From: Secundilactobacillus collinoides DSM 20515 = JCM 1123 | GTDB taxonomy: Bacteria; Bacillota; Bacilli; Lactobacillales; Lactobacillaceae | Reading direction: 5' to 3' | Length of the DNA: 64,000 nucleotides | NCBI RefSeq assembly: GCF_001435975.1 | Contig: NZ_AYYR01000043.1 | Span: 62,001-126,000 of the forward strand | In this document: one piece after another, positions 40,532 through 50,403 of the stretch | Layout of the letters: each line of letters opens with the position of its first letter | Position numbering within the stretch: position 1 is the stretch's first letter | Made by a program: the position numbers and the translations under genes | Notes under the pieces: model-generated | Databases searched by the model: none | Seen by the model: only the letters and a program-made list of their open reading frames with translations | What the model was told of the DNA's origin: nothing

Positions 40532-41056
40532 TATCAGAAGGAATTTGTGATCGTTGTACAACGGGCCGTTCTGTTCCGCGATTTGGCACTCCGCCGTAGT
40601 GGCTCGCGAATGAGCTAACTCGATTTCTGCTGCGCAGCTCTCGAGTAAATCTCATTCGTCTCACATGTCATTAAATGACCAAAAGACGGCCATTTAGTGA
40701 CATCGACACCACGACTCCGCACCAAATCACGTCACTTACGGGACAATTCTCAGCATTCATGATTTAAGTATCCCACCAGCGTTAGCCCTAGTTCGTAGAT
40801 TATCTGCCCTCGACTGCAGTTGTTTGATAAAGATGTTACCAATTGGTATTTGTTGATGGTTAGAATTAATATTTAACCAATTGTTCTGTTATTAGGGTGA
40901 CCTTTTGAATGATGGCTGGGTTGCCGCCATTGATGGTAATTGGTTGCTTTTTGATAACGATAGTCATTGTTTCGTTCGGCGTTAGTGTGTGCTTCTTAAT
41001 TGAATGTGCTAACGTCACTACATAAAAGTTTAGTCACCACGAAAGGAAATGATCAC
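40532..41056. other. intergenic with two hairpins
   Basis: No gene. CGAATGAG near 40607 pairs with CTCATTCG near 40652, and ATGTCATTAAATG near 40665 with CATTTAGTGACAT near 40690. These may be remnants of an element; neither has a T tract. Confidence 0.5.
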
Positions 41057-41839
41057 ATGAACCGGATCTTAAAATTTGACGATGTCTCCGTTACTCGGGG
41101 GAAGAAACAGATTCTCAAGCACCTGGACTGGGAGGTCCATAACGGCGAAAATTGGGCTATTCTTGGGTTGAATGGTGCTGGGAAAACGACTATGCTGAAG
41201 ATGATCCAGGGAGATCTTTGGCCCACTAGCGGGAAATTGGAAGTGCTTGGCGGCGTTTTCGGGCACATTAGTATTCCAGAATTGAAGACGAAGGTGGGCT
41301 GGGTCAGTACTGCCTTGCAGGATCAGCTGCATGCCGGTGATGTTGTCGACAGTATTGTGCTCTCTGGGAAATTTGCCAGTATTGGCGTGTACCAGGAATT
41401 TACTAAACGCGACCTGCAAGAGGCCCGGCAGACACTGATTGATCTTGGTGGTGAAAAATTGCTTGGGAAGCCCTATGCCGTTTTATCTCAAGGGGAACGG
41501 CAATTAGTTTTGATTGCCCGGGCCATGATGGCCAAACCGCAGCTGCTCATTTTGGATGAACCTTGCAACGGGTTGGATTTATTTGCGCGTGAGGAACTGC
41601 TTAATCGCGTGGCGGGGATCGCTGAGATGCCCAATCATCCCGCTTTACTGCTGGTATCGCACTATACTGAGGAAATGCTGCCCTGTTTCAAGCACGTACT
41701 TTTACTGCGGCATGGTGAAATTGTGCAGAAGGGCAGACGAGAAGAGATGTTGACGGCTGATACGCTCTCGGAATTTTACGGTAAACCGATTCAAACTGTT
41801 TCAATGCGTGGAAATAGACTGGCAGTTTATCCAAAATAA
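41057..41839 (+). CDS. ABC transporter ATP-binding protein (YlmA/ModF-like)
   Basis: About 260 residues from ATG at 41057 (MNRILKFDDVS), chosen for CGAAAGGAAATG upstream; an earlier in-frame ATG at 41000 lacks a site. Walker A LGLNGAGKTTMLKMI, signature LSQGERQLVLIARAM, Walker B LLILDEPCNGLD, and a C-terminal HYTEEM switch. No permease gene is adjacent. The pattern fits the YlmA/PhnC-like stand-alone ATPases whose partners and substrate are unknown. Confidence 0.85.
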   Translation: MNRILKFDDVSVTRGKKQILKHLDWEVHNGENWAILGLNGAGKTTMLKMIQGDLWPTSGKLEVLGGVFGHISIPELKTKVGWVSTALQDQLHAGDVVDSIVLSGKFASIGVYQEFTKRDLQEARQTLIDLGGEKLLGKPYAVLSQGERQLVLIARAMMAKPQLLILDEPCNGLDLFAREELLNRVAGIAEMPNHPALLLVSHYTEEMLPCFKHVLLLRHGEIVQKGRREEMLTADTLSEFYGKPIQTVSMRGNRLAVYPK

Positions 41840-41894
41840 GTGTATGATGAGAAAATACTTAAAAAAATCTCACTAAAAGAAAGGAATGAGGTCG

Positions 41895-42542
41895 ATGAAA
41901 AACGTTCTAGTCATTGCAGATAGTGCGATTACCAGCGCTGGGGTGAGTTGTCTGATTAATCAGCAGCCCGAGTTTCAGGTGGTTGAACAAGTGTCTGATG
42001 GTGCGGCAGCCTTCAGCTATATTGAGCAACAAAATCTTGATATGGTACTGATCGACCTAACCATTCGGGGTGAAAACGGTTTGCTACTGTTGGAACGGCT
42101 TCATAAGCAGTTCCCAGAAGTTGGTATTTTAACACTGAGTGCTTTGGGCGCCCAGTCAGATCCTGCTGAAGCTGTGCGGAAAGGTGCCTTGGCGTTTTTA
42201 CTGAGTGATTCGCCCGCTAATGAATTTCACCAGGCTTTGGATGCGGTGGCGAAGGGCCGCCTATATTTGGACGCCAACCTGCTGTTGAACAAGCGGGAAG
42301 CCAGCCAATTGGACGCGTATCGCCCAGTAACTAACTGTGGCTATGACAACTTATCAGACCGGGAGCGCGAAGTCCTGCCGCTGATTATTCTGGGCCACAG
42401 CAACAAACAAATTGGTGAACGACTTTGTATCTCGGTCAAAACGGTAGAGGCACATAAATCCAGCATCATGCGCAAACTGTCATTGGACTGTCATTGTGAA
42501 CTGATTAAGTACGCGATGCAGCATCATTTGATGACGTTTTAG
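41895..42542 (+). CDS. orphan NarL/LuxR-family response regulator
   Basis: About 215 residues. Receiver domain with MKNVLVIADSAITSAGV at the start (only one Asp of the usual acidic pair), phospho-acceptor Asp in DMVLIDLTIRGENG, and a LuxR-type helix-turn-helix LSDREREVLPLIILGHSNKQIGERLCISVKTVEAH. ATG at 41895 is preferred over the ATG at 41886, which sits too close to GAAAGGA. No histidine kinase is adjacent; the acidic pocket deviates, so phosphorylation by a kinase is uncertain. It follows the ABC ATPase by 55 bp. Confidence 0.85.
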   Translation: MKNVLVIADSAITSAGVSCLINQQPEFQVVEQVSDGAAAFSYIEQQNLDMVLIDLTIRGENGLLLLERLHKQFPEVGILTLSALGAQSDPAEAVRKGALAFLLSDSPANEFHQALDAVAKGRLYLDANLLLNKREASQLDAYRPVTNCGYDNLSDREREVLPLIILGHSNKQIGERLCISVKTVEAHKSSIMRKLSLDCHCELIKYAMQHHLMTF

Positions 42543-42748
42543 AAATGTGTTTTACTGGGGATTTGAATAAGAAACAAGTCCAAGTCCTTTTGTGTGTAAA
42601 ATCCCGCTGTTAAAGCGATAAGGGTACATAGTTTTGACTACTTTTGATTTCTTTCTCCCTATTTATATGGGTAATACGCAATGACAAGTGTTTATCACTG
42701 ATCGAATGCCTGTCTTCAGCAGTGAAATTTGCGATGCAGTTGCGGTGA

Positions 42749-42792
42749 ACGTTCTACAGCCACGATATAAGTGACTGTAGGACGTTTTTTTG
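42749..42792 (+). terminator. rho-independent terminator
   Basis: AACGTTCTACAGCCAC pairs with GTGACTGTAGGACGTT around GATATAA, followed by seven T. About 200 bp after the response regulator stop, whose transcript it probably ends. Confidence 0.75.
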
Positions 42793-43315
42793 ACGAAATT
42801 TTGATAAAAGTCTTCCTATAATTGGGACTCATTCAAAATTTGATGAACGCTGACCTTTGGATTAGCATTGGTTATTTTACTAGGGATATTTATCGATAAA
42901 CGAATAGCGGCCAGTTGAATCATAATATTCCCACTAAAATGTGAGCCATGGCGGGTACCTGAACCTGAAATAGGGCTAATGTACTGACTTTTAAGCACCA
43001 GGAAGAGACATTAAGACCCAGGGAGCTGCCATAGAGTACCATTGATTGTGTATTTGCATCTACCCTATAAGTACGGAAGCAAACCGGCAGTCCTTTTTTC
43101 TATTGTGAGTAGTAGAAGAAAACACTGCTAAATTTGAGTTTTGGCGCAAAAGGATGATTGTGCATTCGTACCTGCCTATATATACGAAAACAGGACCCTC
43201 ACAGTTTTTTTTCCTCTCCTTTTAATAAGGAAGGTTACGCTAATGACGGAAATCAAGCAGTCGAGAGCGGACAATCGCCCACACCACACTTGGACACATC
43301 CAGCTGACAGTGCAC

Positions 43316-43362
43316 AAAACCCACCGAAAACAAAAACGCCACCGGAATGATATCCAGTGACG
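43316..43362 (-). terminator. terminator of MHS transporter
   Basis: On the minus strand GTCACTGG pairs with CCGGTGGC over ATATCATT, then TTTTTGTTTT. Confidence 0.75.
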
Positions 43363-43376
43363 CAGAAGAAACACTG

Positions 43377-44720
43377 TTACTTAGTAAAATCGACTTCTTT
43401 GGTTTCTTTAGTAGTCAATAATGAAATCAAAGCGGCAATGGCCATGACGCCAAGGTAGGCACCAACGGATTGAATGCCCCAGTTGGTTGATAGCCAAGTG
43501 GCAATGGTTGGGGCGAAAGCGGCACCGACGATAGCGGCGACGTTGTAGGAGATCCCGGCGCCGGAGTATCGAACCTTAGTGGAGAACAATTCGGGTAAGA
43601 CTGCACCAACGGGACCAAAGGCCGTGCCCATCAGGATGAACCCAACGATCAAGAAGGTCATGGCGCCAGCGACGTTGTGTTGACCTTGTAACAGGTAAGG
43701 GAAAGCAAAGGCGAAAACGACCAACAGTGATGAAGCGGTGATCAGAACCCGGCGCCGGCCTAATTTGTCAGCAAACTGGGAAGCAACCACGATCATCACG
43801 GCGAAGACCACGATGGCGGCCATCAGCATGAGCAGGTATTCCTTATTCGAGAACCCAAGCGTGGTCGTGGCGTATGACAATGACCAGGTTGCTAGGGTGT
43901 AGAACAGGGTGTATGTAACAGAAACGATGAAGGTTCCTTGAAGCAGTTGACGCCAGCTGGTCTTGAACACTGTGGTCAGTGGGGACTTAGTGACGTTTTT
44001 CTTTTCCTGTGCCAAACGGAACAGTGGGGTTTCTTGCATCCGTTCCCGTACCCAGAAGCCAACGATGACGAGCAGCGCTGAGGCAAGGAATGGGATCCGC
44101 CAGCCGAAACTGATCATTTGGGCGGGGGTCAAGACAGATTCAAGAATGAAAAAGAGACCGTTGCTTAAGAAGAAACCAAGCGGTGCACCTAATTCAGGAA
44201 AGGCACCATATAAAGCCCGTTTATTTTCGGGGGCGTTTTCGGTTGCGACTAAGGCCGCACCGGACCATTCACCACCCAGCCCGACACCTTGAATGAACCG
44301 GCATGCACACAGTAAAATAACCGATCCAAGGCCAAGGGTGGAATAACCTGGTAGGACACCAATTAAAACGGTGGAACAGCCCATCAGTAACAGCGAAACG
44401 ATCAACGTGTTTTTCCGACCGATCTTATCACCGAAGTGACCAAAGACCAGCGACCCTAATGGGCGGGCAACGAAAGCTACCCCGAAGGTTAACAGACTGA
44501 GAATAACGGCAATGGTTGGCGTGACTTCCGGGAAAAAGACCTTGGGGAAGTAGGCCGCAGCTGCGGTCCCATACGCATAAAAGTCGTAAAACTCAATGGC
44601 GGTCCCGATCATGGACGCGAAAATAACGGTTTTAACAGAATCGCGCGCCAGCGTAGCAGCTGGATTCGCTTTGGCAACGGGCGCAACGGATTCGACAGAT
44701 GAAACATCAGTATCTTGCAT
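43377..44720 (-). CDS. MFS metabolite:H+ symporter (MHS/ProP-like), isoleucine-attenuated
   Basis: 447 residues, 12 membrane segments. The MHS family start is visible (VIFASMIGTAIEFYDFYAYGTAAA), with GSLVFGHFGDKIGRKNTLIVSLLLMG and RFIQGVGLGGEWSGAALVATE, which match ProP/KgtP/ShiA relatives. The substrate is probably a small organic acid, osmolyte or amino-acid-related compound. The preceding leader with an isoleucine-rich peptide and attenuator ties expression to isoleucine supply, and ilvD is transcribed divergently next door, so transport of a branched-chain amino or oxo acid is a reasonable inference. ATG at 44720 after GGAAGG. Confidence 0.88.
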   Translation of the reverse strand: MQDTDVSSVESVAPVAKANPAATLARDSVKTVIFASMIGTAIEFYDFYAYGTAAAAYFPKVFFPEVTPTIAVILSLLTFGVAFVARPLGSLVFGHFGDKIGRKNTLIVSLLLMGCSTVLIGVLPGYSTLGLGSVILLCACRFIQGVGLGGEWSGAALVATENAPENKRALYGAFPELGAPLGFFLSNGLFFILESVLTPAQMISFGWRIPFLASALLVIVGFWVRERMQETPLFRLAQEKKNVTKSPLTTVFKTSWRQLLQGTFIVSVTYTLFYTLATWSLSYATTTLGFSNKEYLLMLMAAIVVFAVMIVVASQFADKLGRRRVLITASSLLVVFAFAFPYLLQGQHNVAGAMTFLIVGFILMGTAFGPVGAVLPELFSTKVRYSGAGISYNVAAIVGAAFAPTIATWLSTNWGIQSVGAYLGVMAIAALISLLTTKETKEVDFTK

Positions 44721-44759
44721 AGTTATCGCCTTCCTAACGATTGTTTAGTTTTTTTGAAA

Positions 44760-44895
44760 CGATGGTTCTGAATAGTTGCAGCAGTCACCTCCGACTGAAT
44801 CGTTCCGGATCAAACAAAAAAGCCAAGAGCTCTAACGGCCCTTGGCTGTACCAAACAGGGCCCGCGGTGTGCGGGCACTCAAAATGTCCCGCATA
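44760..44895 (-). promoter_or_regulatory. transcription attenuator (isoleucine leader)
   Basis: After the leader-peptide stop, the minus strand can form GCGGG/CCCGC, then GGCCCT/AGGGCC (antiterminator), or AGCCAAGGGCC/GCTCTTGGCT followed by T6 (terminator, 44819-44848). The second and third are mutually exclusive. This is the arrangement of ribosome-dependent amino acid attenuators. Confidence 0.85.
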
Positions 44896-44958
44896 TTAAA
44901 TAATAATAATGTGGGCGTTAATAATAATTTGAATGGCAAAAACTGTTTGGTTTGGCAT
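44896..44958 (-). CDS. isoleucine-rich leader peptide
   Basis: A 20-residue frame MPNQTVFAIQIIINAHIIII with ATG at 44958, a good ribosome site (GAGGA, seven bases upstream), and a TAA stop. Eight of 20 codons are ATT, including runs of three and four at the end. Stalling here when charged tRNA(Ile) is scarce would favor the antiterminator and expression of the MHS transporter. It is too short to be found by usual gene callers. Confidence 0.88.
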   Translation of the reverse strand: MPNQTVFAIQIIINAHIIII

Positions 44959-45425
44959 TTGTCTGTCCTCGAATTCCTAGAATGATTGTTAGCTTAGCAG
45001 AGATAAAATTAAAAGTAAATGAGAAATTTTGAACAAAGGCAGTTTTACTCACTCACAAATTTTCGGCATAAGTGGTACAAACCCGTTTAAAATAACTCTA
45101 AAAATTTTTTGAATTATTTTAAATAGATTGCGGTCTCATCCATATCATTCATCACACAATCGTGTTATTGTCCTATTTTTCACTTTTTTTTGCTTTAGAA
45201 TGAAGAAATCATTCGGATTTTACTAAAAATCAAAATTTAATTGGCAACCAATGGGGCGCGTGTCATACGTTGATGGCTAGCGTTTTCGGTCAAATAACCG
45301 ACGCTAAATTACCGTCAAGATGTCAGGCCGTCCATTGACAAATTAAAATCTCATGATAAAATTCATAATAATTTGAATATACATAATTTCCCACATTCAA
45401 ATAATTTGTTATTGGAGGTATGGAA
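44959..45425. other. intergenic between leader peptide and ilvD
   Basis: AT-rich divergent promoter region. On the minus strand TTTACT, 17 bases, TAAGCT (about 44990-45030) could serve the leader. The ilvD promoter is not clear; TTGGAGGTATGGAA precedes its start. Confidence 0.5.
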
Positions 45426-47183
45426 ATGAGCGATACATTAAACTTTACCGTAAGCGGCGACGATATGCAGAAGCGCAGCGATGAAATCACAGTTGGGGTT
45501 GATCGCGCGCCAGGTCGAAGCTTGCTATATGCCACTGGGATGGTTAAAAACCCGGAGGATATGAAAAAACCATTCATCGCAATTTGTAACTCATACATAG
45601 AAATCGTGCCTGGGCACGTGCACTTAAGAGAATTAGCCGATATTGCCAAGGAAGAAATTCGTAAGGCCGGCGGAATTCCATTTGAATTTAACACCATCGG
45701 GGTCGACGATGGGATCGCCATGGGTCACATCGGGATGCGGTATTCCTTACCAAGCCGGGATTTAATTGCTGATTCAGCTGAAACAGTAATCAACGCGCAC
45801 TGGTTTGATGGTGTGCTCTACATGCCAAACTGTGACAAGATCACGCCCGGAATGTTGATGGCTTCACTACGGACCAACGTGCCATGTACGTTTGTTTCCG
45901 GTGGGCCAATGAAGGCCGGCTTAGCCCCAGACGGTAAAGCCGCTAACCTGTCATCCGTTTTTGAAGCCGTTGGGGCGTTCAAGGATGGCAAGATGAGCAA
46001 GGAAGATTTCTTAAAGCTCGAACAAAATGCCTGTCCATCGTGTGGGTCATGTGCCGGTATGTACACCGCTAACTCAATGAACTCACTGATGGAAGCTCTC
46101 GGGATCGCGTTGCCATACAACGGGACCGCATTAGCTATCTCCGACCAACGTCGCGACCTAGTTCGCCAAGCTGCCCGCCGCGTTATGGAAAACGTCAAGA
46201 ACGACTTGAAGCCGCGCGACATCATCACGAAGGACGCCTTGGACGATGCGTTTGCGTTGGACATGGCCATGGGCGGTTCCACCAATACTGTTTTACACGG
46301 GCTGGCAATCGCACACGAAGCCGGTATTGACTACAGTGAAGAACACATCAACGAAATCGCCAAGCGCACACCGCACTTAGCAAAAATCGCGCCATCCTCC
46401 GTTTGGAACATGGAAGACGTCCACGCCGCTGGTGGGATTCCCGCAATCATGAACGAACTTATCACCAAGGGTTGCTTACATCCCGACCGCATGACCGTTA
46501 CCGGAAAGACCATTCGTGAAAACGTTGCTGGCGCTCACACCCTCAATCCGGAGGTCATTCGACCACTGGATAATCCATACTCTGAACAAGGTGGGCTGTC
46601 CGTGCTCTACGGCAACATTGCCAAAGATGGGTCCGTTATCAAAGTTGCTGGGGTCGATCCCGACATTCACAAGTTCGTCGGCACGGCGATCTGCTTTGAT
46701 TCCCACGATGCCGCTGTTGAAGGCATCGATAATGGCAGTGTTAAGGCTGGTAACGTCGTGGTTATCCGCTATGAAGGACCTAAGGGTGGTCCCGGTATGC
46801 CAGAAATGCTGAACCCAACCTCCGACATTATCGGTCGGGGTTTAGGTCGCACCGTTGCCCTCATTACTGACGGGCGTTTCTCCGGTGCCACCCACGGGAT
46901 CTGTGTGGGTCACGTTTCACCAGAAGCCGCTTCCGGCGGTGAAATTGCGCTCATCCACGACGGCGATCAGATCACCATTGATTTGACCAACCGAACCCTG
47001 GATGTTGCCGTTTCCGATGCGGAATTCGCAGAACGTCGCAAGGAACTCAAACCATTCAAGCCAAAGGTTCGTTTCGGTTACCTGGCACGTTATCAATATT
47101 TGGTAACGTCAGCTAACACCGGTGGCGTTATGTTAGGCGCCGACGAACTCTTCGGTAAAGAAGACGAAAACGACGCGGACTAA
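45426..47183 (+). CDS. ilvD: dihydroxy-acid dehydratase
   Basis: Fe-S dehydratase, third common enzyme of branched-chain amino acid synthesis; about 585 residues. ATG at 45426 is preferred because GGAGG is seven bases upstream; an ATG at 45420 is too near. Cluster cysteines are in [10 protein letters not shown] and [18 protein letters not shown]; other signatures are [22 protein letters not shown] and [25 protein letters not shown]. Followed at 23 bp by a SufT-like gene that may help mature its cluster. Confidence 0.97.
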   Translation: MSDTLNFTVSGDDMQKRSDEITVGVDRAPGRSLLYATGMVKNPEDMKKPFIAICNSYIEIVPGHVHLRELADIAKEEIRKAGGIPFEFNTIGVDDGIAMGHIGMRYSLPSRDLIADSAETVINAHWFDGVLYMPNCDKITPGMLMASLRTNVPCTFVSGGPMKAGLAPDGKAANLSSVFEAVGAFKDGKMSKEDFLKLEQNACPSCGSCAGMYTANSMNSLMEALGIALPYNGTALAISDQRRDLVRQAARRVMENVKNDLKPRDIITKDALDDAFALDMAMGGSTNTVLHGLAIAHEAGIDYSEEHINEIAKRTPHLAKIAPSSVWNMEDVHAAGGIPAIMNELITKGCLHPDRMTVTGKTIRENVAGAHTLNPEVIRPLDNPYSEQGGLSVLYGNIAKDGSVIKVAGVDPDIHKFVGTAICFDSHDAAVEGIDNGSVKAGNVVVIRYEGPKGGPGMPEMLNPTSDIIGRGLGRTVALITDGRFSGATHGICVGHVSPEAASGGEIALIHDGDQITIDLTNRTLDVAVSDAEFAERRKELKPFKPKVRFGYLARYQYLVTSANTGGVMLGADELFGKEDENDAD

Positions 47184-47206
47184 CGCAATGAAAGGTGGCG
47201 TTGATG

Positions 47207-47548
47207 ATGGCAGAAAATGCAAGTACCGCTATGGGCACAGCCGCAAGTTTGCAGGACCGGATGATCGAAGCGCTCCAATCCGTCATCGACCCGGAACTGG
47301 GCATTGACCTGGTCAACCTCGGGCTGATCTACGGCATGAGCCTGACAGACGGTGTTGCCACGGTCACCATGACGTTGACGACGGTCGGCTGCCCCATCTC
47401 CCAAGTCCTTGAAAACATGATTGGCACCGCGCTTGAAAAGCTTCCCGAGATCGACGAAGTCAAGATCGACATCGTTTGGGAACCCGTTTGGTCGCCCAGC
47501 AAAATGAGCCGGTACGCTCGCGTGGCGCTTGGGTACCATATGGGTTAG
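47207..47548 (+). CDS. MIP18/DUF59 (SufT-like) metal-sulfur cluster assembly factor, copy 1
   Basis: About 113 residues of the MIP18 family. Core visible: IDPELGIDLVNLGLIYGM, VTMTLTTVGCPISQVLENMI (the family cysteine) and IVWEPVWSPSKMSRYARVALG. Relatives support Fe-S protein maturation. ATG at 47207 is eight bases from AAAGGTGG (ATG at 47204 also possible). Its position just after ilvD, an Fe-S enzyme, suggests it serves IlvD. A second copy lies at 50404. Confidence 0.88.
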   Translation: MAENASTAMGTAASLQDRMIEALQSVIDPELGIDLVNLGLIYGMSLTDGVATVTMTLTTVGCPISQVLENMIGTALEKLPEIDEVKIDIVWEPVWSPSKMSRYARVALGYHMG

Positions 47549-47710
47549 AAATTATGGTTATCTTTGCTGGGCTAGCCAACGCAGCAGCAGATATTCATAA
47601 TCATCATGATTTCAAATTAAACAACATCAGTATCAGACATAGTTTGTGCATCAGAAACAAAAAGAGGCGTCCATCACCGCCTCTGAACTACATAAAAAGG
47701 GGTTTACAAT

Positions 47711-48694
47711 ATGAATAAAATCGAAGCTTTCGGTAAATGGCTGGGGAAATACTTCACCGTTATCGTTATTATTTGGGCCGCGTTTAACTACTTATTGCCA
47801 GCAACAAGTACCTGGGTCGTTCCAAATACCTCGTACCTGCTGGGGATTATCCTGTTTGGGATGGGACTGACGCTGAAGGGCGAAGATTTTGCCCGAATCG
47901 TTAAACGCCCAGTACCCGTTATCCTAGGGACAGTTGCGCATTACGTCATTATGCCGTTTATCGCGTGGGCGCTGTGCCAGATCTTCCAGCTTTCCGGCGC
48001 CACGGCCGTTGGGGTTATCTTAGTTGGGTCATGCCCAAGCGGGACCTCATCCAGTGTTATGGCATACTTAGCCGGTGGTGACGTTGCGTTGGATGTTTCC
48101 ATTGAAACGTTATCCACGTTGCTGGCCCCACTTGCTTTGCCAGGACTGTTGCTGCTCTACGCCGGCAAGTACGTGACGATCCCGACGCAGTCACTGTTTA
48201 TTAGCACCATTCAAATCGTTTTGGTACCAATCATCCTTGGGGTCGTTATTCACTCCATTTTCGGCAAACGAATCGATACCATCACCCGGGCACTGCCGAC
48301 TGTTTCACAATTGGCTATTCTCTTGATTATCGGCGCCGTTGTTTCAGCAAACCACGACGGCTTGTTCACGGCTGCGACTGCTTTGGTTATCCCTGTAGTG
48401 ATGCTGCACAACCTTTCTGGTTACGGCTTAGGGTTCCTATTCTCCAAACTGATTCGTTTGAAGGATCCGCAACGTAAGGCCATCACCTTTGAAGTTGGGA
48501 TGCAAGATTCCAGTCTGGGTGCAACGTTAGCGATGAAGTACTTCGCCCCAGCTGCTGCTATCCCATCAACTATCTTCAGTATTTGGCACAACATTTCCGG
48601 TTCGATCCTGTCTTCATACTGGCGCGGCCGCACCGAACGCAAAGCCGGCGCTACTGCACACCAGAGCAGTTCGACTGCACCTGCTGGTCGGTAG
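47711..48694 (+). CDS. bile acid:sodium symporter (BASS) family transporter
   Basis: 327 residues, about 10 membrane segments. Family motifs: LGIILFGMGLTLKGEDFARI, VGVILVGSCPSGTSSSVMAYLAGGDVALDVSIETLSTLLAPLALP (the G-x-x-P-G-G-x-x-S-N region, here C-P-S-G-T-S-S) and EVGMQDSSLGATLAM. Bacterial BASS members move organic acids such as 2-oxo acids or pantoate, so with ilvD adjacent a branched-chain oxo acid is conceivable. ATG after AAAGGGG. Confidence 0.9.
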   Translation: MNKIEAFGKWLGKYFTVIVIIWAAFNYLLPATSTWVVPNTSYLLGIILFGMGLTLKGEDFARIVKRPVPVILGTVAHYVIMPFIAWALCQIFQLSGATAVGVILVGSCPSGTSSSVMAYLAGGDVALDVSIETLSTLLAPLALPGLLLLYAGKYVTIPTQSLFISTIQIVLVPIILGVVIHSIFGKRIDTITRALPTVSQLAILLIIGAVVSANHDGLFTAATALVIPVVMLHNLSGYGLGFLFSKLIRLKDPQRKAITFEVGMQDSSLGATLAMKYFAPAAAIPSTIFSIWHNISGSILSSYWRGRTERKAGATAHQSSSTAPAGR

Positions 48695-49098
48695 TTTGCG
48701 CAGTTAATTGGTCGTTACGATGCTTGAGAAACACCTGAAGCTCGCGGACTTAACCATCTTTGACTACCGGTTAGACCGTGATGAATTAGACTTGCGTAAC
48801 TGACAAGATTGTTGATTAATATGACGTAGCGTTGGATGCAACGTCCAACGGACAAAGAACGCCAAGCGCTTCTCATATGGGGATGATGCTCAGCGTTCTT
48901 TGTGCTCAATGTCAGTGGTGTGCAGCAAAAAGGAAAATCAATCTCATAACCGTGTTTCTATCACTAATGCAAAAATCCAATATTGTTTTCAGAAACGACA
49001 AGCGTAAAATGAAAGGTAATCATCGCATCCAAACCAGGCAATACCACATAGAATAGCAATAACGGCAAGGATGCCATACATATAAAGCAGGTGGACAC
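48695..49098. other. intergenic with leader-like hairpins
   Basis: No gene. CGTTGGA pairs with TCCAACG (about 48829-48849) and ACAAAGAACGC with GCGTTCTTTGT (about 48852-48904). No T tract follows. They may belong to a structured leader of the following exporter. Confidence 0.5.
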
Positions 49099-50373
49099 GT
49101 GAAAAAGAGTAGTAGTTGGCAGCATAATTTGTATTTTCTGTGGGTCGGTAATTTCATGACCGGGATGGGGTTTTCAATGACCATGCCGTTCATTTCCCTG
49201 TACGTGGCAACGTTGGGGCACTTTACAACGTCGCAGTTGAACTTACTTTCCGGGTTCGCGTTTGCGATTACCTTTTTGGCAAAGGCAATTGTGTCGCCGT
49301 ACTGGGGTAAATTGGCTGACCAGTATGGTCGAAAACTGATGTGTTTGCGTGCGTCACTTGGGATGACGATTACGATTACGGCTTGCGGGTTCGCGCCGAA
49401 CGTTGCCATTTTGATTGTGTTGCGGGCGATTCAGGGTTGTTTTTCTGGTTACATTAACAACGCGAACGCCATCGTGGCGGCTAGTGTGCCTGTCGACCGA
49501 AGTGGGAAAGCACTGGGAACGTTGGCAACGGGGAACGTTGTCGGTACCTTGGTCGGCCCACTGTTAGGCGGGGCACTGGCCAGTTCATTTGGGTACCGCG
49601 GCTCGTTCTTTGTTGCTGGTGCAATGATGCTGGTCGTCTTCCTATTGACGATGTTCTTTGTTCACGAGGAATTTACCCCGGTGGACAAGGTCCAGCTCCA
49701 ACCCATGAAACAGGTTTTCCATACCTTGAAATACCCGATGTTGATTTGGGGTTTGTTTGTGACGACGCTAGTCATTCAGGCGGCCAATATGTCGATTACA
49801 CCAATCATTAGTCTGCTGATCAAACAGCTGATGCACCATGGCGGGCAAGTTGCGATGGTCAGTGGGATCATTTCATCACTTCCCGGGGTTGTGACGCTGA
49901 TCTTCTCGCCGATTTTGGGCAGTCTCAGTGACCACATTGGTCCCGAAAAAGTGCTGGGTGTTGGCCTAGTTGCGGCAATTGTGTGTTTCGTTCCCATGAG
50001 TTTTGCACAAAACGTTTGGCAACTGGGTATCTGGCGAACGTTGCTTGGCTTCTCGGATGCCGCGATGCTACCGGCTATTCAAACCCTGATGACTCACTAT
50101 GTACCAAAAGAGGCGTTCGGTCGTGTCTTCAGTTACAACCAGTCGTTTCAAGCCATGGGCAGCGTTAGTGGCCCCATGCTGGGGTCACTGGTTGCTAATG
50201 CATTCAGCTACCAGGGCGTGTTTATGATGACGGCGATCCTCGAAGGTTTCAATCTGGTTTTCCTGGTCCCTGCAACCTGGGCGCTGGTGAAAAACGGTGG
50301 CACGATTCGCGAACAGCAACGAGCTGAACAGGCCAAACAGGGTCAACTGGCACCGAAAACTGCACATAATTAA
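49099..50373 (+). CDS. MFS transporter, DHA1-type exporter
   Basis: 424 residues, 12 membrane segments. WVGNFMTGMGFSMTMPFISLYVATLG at helix 1, YWGKLADQYGRKLMCLRASLGM (MFS loop 2-3 motif) and GTLVGPLLGGALASSFGYR (antiporter motif C in helix 5) place it with MdtG/TetA-like exporters. GTG start at 49099 after AGGTGG. A DUF59 gene follows after 30 bp, probably cotranscribed. Substrate unknown. Confidence 0.87.
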   Translation: MKKSSSWQHNLYFLWVGNFMTGMGFSMTMPFISLYVATLGHFTTSQLNLLSGFAFAITFLAKAIVSPYWGKLADQYGRKLMCLRASLGMTITITACGFAPNVAILIVLRAIQGCFSGYINNANAIVAASVPVDRSGKALGTLATGNVVGTLVGPLLGGALASSFGYRGSFFVAGAMMLVVFLLTMFFVHEEFTPVDKVQLQPMKQVFHTLKYPMLIWGLFVTTLVIQAANMSITPIISLLIKQLMHHGGQVAMVSGIISSLPGVVTLIFSPILGSLSDHIGPEKVLGVGLVAAIVCFVPMSFAQNVWQLGIWRTLLGFSDAAMLPAIQTLMTHYVPKEAFGRVFSYNQSFQAMGSVSGPMLGSLVANAFSYQGVFMMTAILEGFNLVFLVPATWALVKNGGTIREQQRAEQAKQGQLAPKTAHN

Positions 50374-50403
50374 CCAACGACTATACCGACTGGAGGCAGG
50401 CGA

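Larger units (their letters stand above)
42543..43376. other. 830 bp intergenic
   Basis: Contains a terminator-like hairpin (42749-42792: GAACGTTCTACAG pairs with CTGTAGGACGTT, then T7) and, at the right end, the transporter terminator. Short frames of 60-69 codons on both strands show no family resemblance. A 35-codon frame at 43243-43350 has a fair ribosome site (AAGGAAGG) but runs through the terminator, so I do not call it. Confidence 0.6.

Noticed and set aside
42816-42998. 60-codon minus-strand frame in the 42.5-43.4 kb gap
   Set aside because: No recognised family and a poor start region; possibly a remnant, but not supportable.
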